Positions 14,049 through 20,021 of a DNA stretch of 24,120 nucleotides are shown here, piece by piece (positions within the stretch are counted from its first letter, which is position 1; every line of letters starts with the position of its first letter). Under the pieces are notes generated by a model that was given only the letters and a program-made list of their open reading frames with translations, ran no database searches and was not told where the DNA came from. The position numbers and the translations under genes are program-made. This DNA is from DASPUH01 sp035622975 (GTDB lineage: Bacteria > Chloroflexota > Limnocylindria > Limnocylindrales > CSP1-4): contig DASPUH010000057.1 in assembly GCA_035622975.1 (NCBI GenBank), positions 1-24,120 on the forward strand, read 5' to 3'.

Positions 14049-14812
14049 GCCCCCTGCCCTCACCCGACCTGCTGCGGACGGTCGCCCCGCCCGACCTTGC
14101 CCCGACCGTCCTCTTCCGTGTAGGCCTGGCCGACGAGTACCTCACCGTGGATTCGCCCGTCGGCCCTGTCTTCGTCGCCCGCAACGGGCGCGGCGTGTCG
14201 GCCACGGGTCCCGCCTTCCGGGCAGGCGCCGCCGAGGCGTTCGAGGCCGCCTTCGTGACGCGCTTCGGGCGGCCCCTCCGTCCTGCCACCCGCGTCGAGC
14301 GCGGCGAGGCGGAGGCGCTCGCAGCCGCCCTGCGGGAGGGTCGCGGCCGCGGTGTTCGTTTCGACCTGCGGGCCACGACGCCGTTCGGGCGGGCCGTGCT
14401 GGACATGGCGCGGCAGATCCCGCGCGGGGAGATCCGCCCGTACGGCTGGGTCGCCCGCGAGATCGGCCATCCGGCGGCAGTCCGCGCCGTCGGCTCGGCA
14501 CTGGGGCACAACCCCGTGCCGCTGCTCATCCCCTGCCATCGCGTGGTGCGCAGTGACGGCCGCATCGGGGACTACGCCTGGGGCAGCGACGTCAAGCGTG
14601 CCGCTTTGGCCTCGGAGGGCGTCCTGCCGGACGAGGTGGAGCTGGAGTCGCGGGCGGGGCTCCACTACTTGGGCAGCGACACGACCCACATCGTGTGCTG
14701 GCCGACATGCCACCACGCACGGCGCATCCAGCCACGTCATCGCGTTCCGTTCACCACGCTGGACGACGCGGCGGCGGCCGGCTACCGGCCATGCCGCGAC
14801 TGCCGGCCCTGA
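14045..14812 (+). CDS. O6-alkylguanine-DNA alkyltransferase with C-terminal Ada-type zinc domain
   Basis: Seen: 255 residues from ATG 14045. Residues 30-100 form an N-terminal Ogt-like domain (EYLTVDSPVGPVFVARNGRG). Residues 110-195 form the alkyltransferase core: TTPFGRAVLDMARQIPRGE, Arg147 in AAVRAVGSALGHNP, and the acceptor Cys164 in IPCHRVV. Residues 205-255 resemble the Ada metal domain, HYLGSDTTHIVCWPTC to RPCRDCRP, with Cys218, Cys222, Cys250 and Cys253 in the C-x3-C...C-x2-C pattern that in E. coli Ada holds zinc and takes methyl from phosphotriesters. In Ada this domain is N-terminal and followed by an AraC helix-turn-helix; here it is C-terminal and no AraC domain exists. Both suicide repair activities could be present. 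Translation is coupled to the ECF sigma factor upstream. Confidence 0.92.
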   Translation: MSPLPSPDLLRTVAPPDLAPTVLFRVGLADEYLTVDSPVGPVFVARNGRGVSATGPAFRAGAAEAFEAAFVTRFGRPLRPATRVERGEAEALAAALREGRGRGVRFDLRATTPFGRAVLDMARQIPRGEIRPYGWVAREIGHPAAVRAVGSALGHNPVPLLIPCHRVVRSDGRIGDYAWGSDVKRAALASEGVLPDEVELESRAGLHYLGSDTTHIVCWPTCHHARRIQPRHRVPFTTLDDAAAAGYRPCRDCRP

Positions 14813-14815
14813 GGG

Positions 14816-15433
14816 TCAGGCGGCCTCGGGCTTGATGGCCGCTGCCAGCGAGACGTAGGACTGGTCCAGGAGCCGGGCGACCTCCGGCCAGTAGCCCCGC
14901 CCGCGGCCGGTGGGTCCATCGGGATCACCGGTCGCGCCACGGTCGCGGACCTCCGCAGCGAGGCCGCGCAGGCGCCCCGCCTCGGCGACGCGCTCCACGG
15001 GCACGTCATAGAGCGCCGCGTACAGGCGCGCGATGGCCTCCCCGGCCGCCTCGCCTGCCGCGAGCCCGATCTCGCGCCGCACGACCCACCAGCGCAGCTC
15101 ACGGCGCGCGACCTCCTCCACGTCCACCGTCGAGGGCACGCCCAGGATCCGATAGCCGCGCACGATGTCGGGCAGGAACCGGTCGTAGTCGCCGGTCGAC
15201 CGCGCGAAGCCGACCGCGCCCTTGGTGAGCCAGACGGCCGCCGCGACGGCGCGCGGCCAGGACGCGCCGGCCTGCTCGTGCTCGGCCTCGATGAGCAGCC
15301 CGAACAGGCGCAGCGCCTGCCGCCGGTAGTAGGCCTTCCACATCCGCAGCTCCAGGCGGGCCAGGCGGGCCGGATCGAACTGGCGGCCCCAGGTGGGGGC
15401 CGCAGGGGGCGGCGGATCTTCAGGGCCAGGCAT
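14816..15433 (-). CDS. Hypothetical protein, 205 aa
   Basis: I do not recognise the family. Seen: from ATG 15433 (MPGPEDPPPP) a Pro-rich N-terminus is followed by a helical domain rich in Trp, Tyr and Arg (RMWKAYYRRQALRLFGLLIE, then SWPRAVAAAVWLTKGAVGFA and YDRFLPDIVRGYRILG). There are no cysteines, no signal peptide and no convincing membrane helix. The end has YWPEVARLLDQSYVSLAAAI. A TATCCT box 7 nt before the ATG and the lack of a ribosome binding site favour this start over GTG 15472. It is convergent with the alkyltransferase gene (3 bp apart) and lies 48 bp beyond the antiporter stop on the same strand. Confidence 0.72.
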   Translation of the reverse strand: MPGPEDPPPPAAPTWGRQFDPARLARLELRMWKAYYRRQALRLFGLLIEAEHEQAGASWPRAVAAAVWLTKGAVGFARSTGDYDRFLPDIVRGYRILGVPSTVDVEEVARRELRWWVVRREIGLAAGEAAGEAIARLYAALYDVPVERVAEAGRLRGLAAEVRDRGATGDPDGPTGRGRGYWPEVARLLDQSYVSLAAAIKPEAA

Positions 15434-15440
15434 GCGCCAC

Positions 15441-15446
15441 AGGATA
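15441..15446 (-). promoter_or_regulatory. Candidate -10 box TATCCT for the 205-residue hypothetical gene
   Basis: The minus strand has TATCCT, then seven bases (GTGGCGC), then ATG 15433. The spacing fits a leaderless transcript. The box lies inside the short gap after the antiporter stop. Confidence 0.4.
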
Positions 15447-15481
15447 CCCAGCCGGCGCCGGCCGAGGTTCACGCGCAGCCA

Positions 15482-16687
15482 TCAGCCGTCGAGCAGGTCG
15501 GCGATGGCATGCGGGGCCGGGCCGGCGTCGATCCCTTCTGCCGCCTCGACGTCCTCCCGCTCGGCCGGGCCGAGACCGCGCGGTTCGAAGAACGTCGTGG
15601 CGATGAGCGTCGGCACCACGGCCGACAGGATGACGGTCGTCACGAGGATGGTGTACATCGACTGGTCGATGAGGTGGTTGGTGAGGCCGAACAGCGAGGC
15701 GATCGTGCCGAACGTCAGACCGGTGGACATGAGCAGCGTGGTGTAGTTCGCCTCGCGTGCTGTCTGGCCGAAGAGCCGCGCCGCCGGCCACACGCCGATG
15801 GCCTTGGCGGCCATCTTGAGGGCGAGGAACGCGGCGACCAGCCCCGCCCCGGCCACCACCGCCGGCAGCGCCACGTACAGGCCGGCCTTGATGAAGTAGA
15901 ACGGCGTCAGCAGGGAGAACGCCACGGCTCGCATCCGTCGCACGAGCACGCGGTCGTGGACGAAGGAGCCGGCCAGGACGAGCCCCAGCAGGTACGCCGG
16001 GAGGACCGCCTCCCCGGTCGCCAGCGTGGCCAGGCCGCCGAGGAGCAGGAGCAGCAGGAAGATGAACTTCACTTCGGGCTCGGAGACGCGGTCGGGTGCC
16101 GCGCGTACCAGCCAGGCGAGCAGCCGCGGTGCGACCGCGAGTGCGAGCACCGTGACGGCCATGAAGAGCACCAGCTGCTCGTTCACGTCGGCGAACAGGA
16201 TGCCCAGGCCCAGCACCGTGCCCAGGTCGGTCACGAAGCAGGCGGCCAGGATGAGCTTGCCGAGGTCGGCGTCTGCCAGGCCCGTCTCCACCATCACGGC
16301 GTAGACCACCGCCACCGATGTCGTCGAGAGCGCCAAGCCCGCGATCTCCGCCGCCTGGAGTGGCCACCCGGCCACGATGCGGGCGGCCAGGAATGCGGCG
16401 GCAGCCGGCAAGGCGAACGAGAGGATGCCGATGGTGAGGCTGGCCCGGAGGTGCCGGCGCAGCGACGCCGGATCGATCTCCGCCCCGGCGAGGAAGGTCA
16501 GCAGGACCGACCCGAAGCCGGCCAGGAAGTCGATCCAGGAGTTCGTCTGGAGACCAAGAGCGTTGCCCCCGATGACGCCCATGGCGATCTCCAGCAGGGC
16601 CACCGAGATGCCCAGGCGGATGGAGATGAGGCTGGCCAGCAGGGCCAGGCCGACCCAGGCCGCCGCCACGAGGTACATGTCGTCCAT
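15482..16687 (-). CDS. CPA2-family cation:proton antiporter under a predicted fluoride riboswitch
   Basis: Seen: 401 residues from ATG 16687, with GGAGGT at 16699-16694. There are about 12 membrane segments. The CPA2 blocks are LLTFLAGAEIDPASLRRHLR (62-81), LALSTTSVAVVYAVMVETGL (118-137) and ILAACFVTDLGTVLGLGILF (146-165), the last with a single Asp154 preceded by Thr. That points to the one-Asp, probably electroneutral, subgroup rather than the DD type. A short cytoplasmic tail ends the protein and no KTN/TrkA domain is fused. Known: such transporters exchange K+ or Na+ for H+. The leader carries a fluoride aptamer, so the gene is likely switched by fluoride. Its role might be to correct ion or pH disturbance caused by HF, or to expel the anion directly; both are inference. 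There is no crcB or eriC gene in the window. Confidence 0.93.
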   Translation of the reverse strand: MDDMYLVAAAWVGLALLASLISIRLGISVALLEIAMGVIGGNALGLQTNSWIDFLAGFGSVLLTFLAGAEIDPASLRRHLRASLTIGILSFALPAAAAFLAARIVAGWPLQAAEIAGLALSTTSVAVVYAVMVETGLADADLGKLILAACFVTDLGTVLGLGILFADVNEQLVLFMAVTVLALAVAPRLLAWLVRAAPDRVSEPEVKFIFLLLLLLGGLATLATGEAVLPAYLLGLVLAGSFVHDRVLVRRMRAVAFSLLTPFYFIKAGLYVALPAVVAGAGLVAAFLALKMAAKAIGVWPAARLFGQTAREANYTTLLMSTGLTFGTIASLFGLTNHLIDQSMYTILVTTVILSAVVPTLIATTFFEPRGLGPAEREDVEAAEGIDAGPAPHAIADLLDG

Positions 16688-16705
16688 CGCGTGACCTCCA
16701 CGTCC

Positions 16706-16748
16706 CAGGGACCACGAGGCCCCTGCCTGCTGATGCAGATCAGGGGCC
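16706..16748 (-). promoter_or_regulatory. Candidate expression platform: two mutually exclusive hairpins
   Basis: The strand GGCCCCTG (16748-16741), which is the 3' pseudoknot arm of the aptamer, is an exact complement of CAGGGGCC (16725-16718). CAGGGGCC can instead pair for 8 bp (one G-U) with GGTCCCTG (16713-16706) across a TCGT loop. Forming the first hairpin breaks the aptamer pseudoknot, while ligand binding would favour the second. No T-tract follows, and the Shine-Dalgarno (16699-16695) is not obviously paired, so the switching mechanism is unresolved. Confidence 0.6.
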
Positions 16749-16803
16749 ATCAGCCCGGAACGGGCGGTTCAGACGCGGTGCGCCTCGGCGAGCCTCATCG
16801 CCG
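16738..16803 (-). promoter_or_regulatory. Fluoride riboswitch (crcB motif) aptamer
   Basis: Minus strand, in order: stem P1 CGGCG (16803-16799)/CGCCG (16790-16786) closing the loop ATGAGGCT (16798-16791); a 16-nt linker; the conserved AACCGCC (16769-16763); stem GCCCG (16765-16761)/CGGGC (16757-16753) with loop TTC; then CTGATGGCCCCTG (16753-16741). The order and bases match the crcB consensus as I recall it (GGCGATG...CGCC, AACCGCC, GGCTGATG, CCT) and closely follow the Thermotoga petrophila aptamer. The pseudoknot between loop GAGGCT and GGCCCC has four Watson-Crick pairs, one G-U and one A-C mismatch. The 16-nt linker is longer than in the Thermotoga aptamer. The aptamer begins about at the transcription start predicted from TACGAT. 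Confidence 0.88.
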
Positions 16804-16811
16804 TGGTGCCT

Positions 16812-16817
16812 ATCGTA
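16812..16817 (-). promoter_or_regulatory. Candidate -10 box TACGAT of the antiporter transcript
   Basis: TACGAT on the minus strand predicts transcription start near 16805, immediately before riboswitch stem P1. It lies in the 16-29 bp beyond the saccharopine-dehydrogenase stop, so the antiporter has its own promoter. The -35 would fall in the end of that gene and is weak. Confidence 0.5.
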
Positions 16818-16832
16818 CGCGGGAGACCGATC

Positions 16833-18077
16833 TCAGGTCGGCCGGTTCGCTCCCGGCTCTCGCTCGTCGAGCGCCCAGTGGATGCCCCAGCGATCGAGGA
16901 CGTCCAGGTACGGCTTGGGCTCGAACGCCTCAGGACCGAGGACGCCGGCGCCCGACCACGTCCCGTTCGCCAGGAGCTCCATGCCCACGACCGGGTTGAA
17001 GCCGGTCTGCCAGCCGACCGCCTGGAGCCCGAAGTCGCGCCACGTCTCCTCCGCCACGGTCTTCTGGTAGAGGTAGACCTCGCGCGGCTTGCGGTCGCGG
17101 CGGCCGATGACCCAGGTGCCGACGATGGCGCGGCCCTTCATGCGGTCGCCGACGTGGGCCGGGTCGGGCGTCAGGGCCGCCACGACATCCCGCGGGGCGA
17201 CCTCCACGCCCTTGACCGTGATCGGCTTCGTGCCGTCGAGGCCGAGCTTGTGGAGCGTGCGGAGGACGTCGATGAACTCGCTGCCCAGGGCGTACTTGAA
17301 GGTCACCTTCCGGCATTCGATGCCGCGCGGCACGAGCACGACCTCCTCGTGCTCCACGTTGACGCATTCGACCGGCCCGATGCCCTCGGGGAAGACGAAC
17401 GACTCGGGCGCGGAGAACGGCGCGGTGGTGTAGAAGCCTCGCTCCTGCTCCCAGATGAGCGGCGGGTTGAGGCACTCCTCGATCGTCGTCCAGATGGAGA
17501 AGACCGGGGCGAAGGCGTAGCCCTCGATGTACAGGTCGCCGCCGTCGCGGACGTGGACCTCGTCCACCTCGTCGAAGAGGTGCTGCGCGGCGTAGCGGGC
17601 GAACACGTCGCTCAGGCCGGGGTCCATGCCCAGGCCCAGGAGGGCCAGGCGGCCGGCCGCCTTCCACTGCTCGTGCCTGGCGAACTGGTAGTCGCCCAGC
17701 ATCACGCCCGGCGTGTGAAAGGGATCGCTCGGATGCGGCTCGGACAGGCTGACCGCCATGTCCATGTACCCCACGCCGGCCTCGAAGGCGGCGTCGAAGA
17801 GCTGGGGCACGAACCGCGGGTCGGCCGCGTTCATGATCAGGTCGACCCCGTGGCGGCGCGCCAGCTGCACCACCGAGGCCAGGTCGCCGGCGTCGACGAA
17901 CTCCGCGGGGAAGGTGATATCGGCGCCGTCGCCGAGCATCGCCTGGACCTCGCGCGCCCGGCCGACGTTGTAGTCGGCGAGCACCATCGACTCCAGCCAC
18001 GGCTTGCCGTGCGCGATCTTGGCGATCGCCTCACCGACCGTGCCGGCACCTACGAGAAGTACCTTGAAACGGGCCAC
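16833..18077 (-). CDS. Saccharopine dehydrogenase family protein
   Basis: Seen: 414 residues from GTG 18077 (VARFKVLLVGAG), with GGAGGGTGT directly upstream. The N-terminal Rossmann nucleotide-binding motif is LLVGAGTVGEAIAKIA, followed by VLADYNVGRAREV, then the substrate domain (DLIMNAADPRFVPQLFDAAF, GVGYMDMAVSLSEPH, LLGLGMDPGLSDVFARYAAQ). The C-terminus has GRAIVGTWVIGRRDRKPRE and GWQTGFNPVVGMELLANG. Length and order fit the lysine-forming/lysine-degrading saccharopine reductase-like group (COG1748), which also includes carboxynorspermidine dehydrogenase. The precise substrate is not readable. No other lysine or polyamine gene is nearby. It lies 80 bp after the lipoprotein gene, with a TACGAT box in the gap. 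Confidence 0.9.
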   Translation of the reverse strand: MARFKVLLVGAGTVGEAIAKIAHGKPWLESMVLADYNVGRAREVQAMLGDGADITFPAEFVDAGDLASVVQLARRHGVDLIMNAADPRFVPQLFDAAFEAGVGYMDMAVSLSEPHPSDPFHTPGVMLGDYQFARHEQWKAAGRLALLGLGMDPGLSDVFARYAAQHLFDEVDEVHVRDGGDLYIEGYAFAPVFSIWTTIEECLNPPLIWEQERGFYTTAPFSAPESFVFPEGIGPVECVNVEHEEVVLVPRGIECRKVTFKYALGSEFIDVLRTLHKLGLDGTKPITVKGVEVAPRDVVAALTPDPAHVGDRMKGRAIVGTWVIGRRDRKPREVYLYQKTVAEETWRDFGLQAVGWQTGFNPVVGMELLANGTWSGAGVLGPEAFEPKPYLDVLDRWGIHWALDEREPGANRPT

Positions 18078-18120
18078 ACACCCTCCGAATCCGAATCCAG
18101 ACCGTGACCTGGGCGCGGAT

Positions 18121-18126
18121 ATCGTA
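18121..18126 (-). promoter_or_regulatory. Candidate -10 box TACGAT for the saccharopine-dehydrogenase-family gene
   Basis: The minus strand reads CCTACGATAT in the 80-bp gap upstream of GTG 18077, predicting a leader of roughly 37 nt. The hexamer is identical to those before the antiporter and MalK-type genes. No good -35 was found. Confidence 0.4.
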
Positions 18127-18157
18127 GGGGTTGGCGGCCTCCCCCGCCGCGAGCGGG

Positions 18158-19069
18158 CTAGTGGACGAGCAGGTAGGTCTCCGGCCACGGCTCGAAGTCG
18201 ACGCCGACCGGTGCGGGCGGTGGCGGTGGGAGGATCAAGCCGCCGGCATGCCGGGACCAGACACCGGCCTCTTCCTCGTAGCGGAGGGGCGCGCCTCGGC
18301 CGGAGAAGCGGTAGAGCCAGAGGATCGCATCACCTTCTGTGTCGTATACCCGTTCGATGAACTCGGCGGGTCGCCCGGCGATCACGGCATCGATGAAGCA
18401 GAGTGCGGCGGCCGGCTTGAGCGCAACCGCTGTGTCGTCTCGCCCACAGAAGGGGTAGGGCGTTCGGGTGGCCACCTCGGCGGGCGCGCGTGGGAACACC
18501 GGCCGCTGGATCGCCGGGACGGTCGGTGTGCCCGGGTCCGGCCAGGCCGCAGCAGGTTCGGGCACTGGCGCCGTGACCGTGGTCAGTCTCGAATCCAGTT
18601 CGACGCTCATCGCGCCCTGAGATGTCCAGCCCAGGACGACCCCGGTATCCAGCTCGTCGGCCGTGCATGGCACGGTCGGACAGGCGGGCCGCAGGAGGTA
18701 AAGCCGTGTGACCTGCGCCGTTACCGCAGTGGCGAACGCGCGGAGCGCCAGCACGAGCACGTCGGGGCACGCGATCGTGGACTCGCCGGCATCGAGGTTC
18801 ACCTGACCTGGGGCCGGGTCGCACAGCGCGGTCACGATCGAGGGATCGAGGGAGACATCGGGCAGCGTGGCGATGTCCAGGACGGCGGCGGTGCTGGGGG
18901 ATGGCGAAGGCGACGGGGTCGCGGGGGGCGAGGTCGACGACGGCATCAGCGGGCCGCCCGTGGGCGAGGCCAGCGGCGACTCGATGGCGGGGCCGCAGGA
19001 CATGAGCACGACGGCCACGACGACGCAGGCAGCGAGCCACCGTTCGGATCTCGCCCGGCCCGACCGCAT
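18158..19069 (-). CDS. Hypothetical lipoprotein, 303 aa
   Basis: I do not recognise the family. Seen: ATG 19069 with GGGAGGGG 5-12 nt upstream (GTG 19072 is the alternative). A basic start MRSGRARSERW and a hydrophobic segment end in the lipobox VLMSC with Cys25 (26 if GTG is used), so it is a lipid-anchored exported protein. A Ser/Pro/Thr-rich tether of about 40 residues follows (SPLASPTGGPLMPSSTSPPA, then SPSPSPS). The globular part has four to six cysteines in spaced pairs (ALCDP, IACPD, RPACPTVPC, PFCGRDD, ALCFIDA), which may form disulfides outside the cell. A Pro-run (ILPPPPPAPVGV) lies near the end. The neighbouring genes do not suggest a role. Confidence 0.82.
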   Translation of the reverse strand: MRSGRARSERWLAACVVVAVVLMSCGPAIESPLASPTGGPLMPSSTSPPATPSPSPSPSTAAVLDIATLPDVSLDPSIVTALCDPAPGQVNLDAGESTIACPDVLVLALRAFATAVTAQVTRLYLLRPACPTVPCTADELDTGVVLGWTSQGAMSVELDSRLTTVTAPVPEPAAAWPDPGTPTVPAIQRPVFPRAPAEVATRTPYPFCGRDDTAVALKPAAALCFIDAVIAGRPAEFIERVYDTEGDAILWLYRFSGRGAPLRYEEEAGVWSRHAGGLILPPPPPAPVGVDFEPWPETYLLVH

Positions 19070-19095
19070 CACGCCCCTCCCTGTCCGACATCCGC

Positions 19096-19101
19096 TGCCT
19101 A
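19096..19101 (-). promoter_or_regulatory. Candidate -10 box TAGGCA for the lipoprotein gene
   Basis: TAGGCA on the minus strand would give a leader of about 20 nt containing the GGGAGG ribosome binding site. No -35 was recognised; weak support. Confidence 0.3.
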
Positions 19102-19166
19102 GACCGACGCCAGCCGGGGCGCCGATGTGACGGCAGGCCGGGTCGGCGCGGGCGGCCGGCAGGGCC

Positions 19167-19172
19167 TAGGAT
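19167..19172 (+). promoter_or_regulatory. Candidate -10 box TAGGAT for the small monooxygenase gene
   Basis: TAGGAT lies 11 nt before ATG 19184. A start 6-7 nt downstream of the box would leave a leader of only about 5 nt, too short for a ribosome binding site, and none is visible. Confidence 0.4.
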
Positions 19173-19183
19173 GCCTTCAGCCG

Positions 19184-19501
19184 ATGCACGTCACCGTCGT
19201 CTACATCCATGTCAAGCCCGAGCACGTCGCCGATTTCATCGAGGCGGTGGGTGCGAACCACGCCGCGTCCGTGCAGGAGCCGGGCAACCTGCGCTTCGAC
19301 ATCCTGCGCTCGGTCGAGGATCCGACCCGCTTCATCACCTACATGGCCTACCGGGACGAGGCGTCGGCGCGGGCCCATCGCGAAACGCCGCATTACTTCG
19401 CCTTCCGTGACACGGTCGCTGACTGGATGGTGGAACCGCGCCGCAACGTCGAGTACGTCGGTCTCTGGCCGACGTTCGAGGGGCGCGGGCCGTCCGCCTG
19501 A
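19184..19501 (+). CDS. Putative quinol monooxygenase (antibiotic biosynthesis monooxygenase fold)
   Basis: Seen: 105 residues from ATG 19184 (MHVTVVYIHVKPEHVADFIE). The pattern is that of the ABM/YgiN dimeric ferredoxin-like fold: a first strand, then NHAASVQEPGNLRFDILRS (residues 25-43), FITYMAYRDEASARAHRET (49-67) and a C-terminal VEYVGLWP. Known: members of this fold act as cofactor-free quinol or polyketide oxygenases, or as LsrG-type isomerases, and many have no known substrate. Longer in-frame upstream starts would add an unrelated Arg/Gly-rich stretch. It is convergent with paaD, 10 bp apart, so it is not part of that operon. A role with aromatic breakdown is possible but unsupported. 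Confidence 0.85.
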   Translation: MHVTVVYIHVKPEHVADFIEAVGANHAASVQEPGNLRFDILRSVEDPTRFITYMAYRDEASARAHRETPHYFAFRDTVADWMVEPRRNVEYVGLWPTFEGRGPSA

Positions 19502-19511
19502 GGGTGCGCGC

Positions 19512-20021
19512 TCAGACGGGCTTGAAGGCCTCGAACGGCTGACGGCAGTCGGCGCAGTAGTGGGTGGCCCGGCACAGGGCGGGCCCGAACGAGTTCTCCA
19601 GCCGCGTCCGGCGCGAGCCGCAGTAGGGGCACGCGACCCGGGGCATGAGCTGCACGAGCTCAGCGCCACCGGGAGCGGGCGGGGCGAAGCCGCTGCGGCG
19701 GAGCTGCTCGCGGCCGGTCGGCGTGATGCGGTCGCTGGTCCACGGCTCGGCGAAAGTGAAGCGCACGTCGATGGTGGCCCCAGGTGCCAGGGCGGCCAGC
19801 CGCTCCCGGACCGCGTCGCGGATGACATCGAGGGCGGGGCAGCCGATGAACGTCGGCAGCAACTCCACCCCGACCCCGCCCCCGACCGTGACGCGATGGA
19901 CGATCCCCAGGTCCACGATCGAGATGGCCGGGATCTCGGGATCCGGCACGCCGGCCAGCGCAGCCCACACCTGGTCGACGGTCGGCACGGCCGGCGCCCG
20001 CGCCACGGCCGCGCTCACCAT
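19512..20021 (-). CDS. paaD: Phenylacetyl-CoA epoxidase maturation subunit PaaD
   Basis: Seen: 169 residues from ATG 20021. An N-terminal MIP18/DUF59 domain has VPDPEIPAISIVDLGIVHRV (25-44) and PTFIGCPALDVIRDAV (56-71) with Cys61. The C-terminal PaaD-specific zinc part has CPYCGSRRT (131-139), ENSFGPALCRATHYCADCRQ (142-161) and FKP at the end, with Cys131, Cys134, Cys156 and Cys159 as likely ligands. Known: PaaD is thought to help insert metal or clusters into the PaaABCE epoxidase. The start overlaps the paaC stop by 7 bp; GTG 20018 is the alternative with a 4-bp overlap. It is the last gene of the visible tetR-paaABCD operon. Confidence 0.95.
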   Translation of the reverse strand: MVSAAVARAPAVPTVDQVWAALAGVPDPEIPAISIVDLGIVHRVTVGGGVGVELLPTFIGCPALDVIRDAVRERLAALAPGATIDVRFTFAEPWTSDRITPTGREQLRRSGFAPPAPGGAELVQLMPRVACPYCGSRRTRLENSFGPALCRATHYCADCRQPFEAFKPV

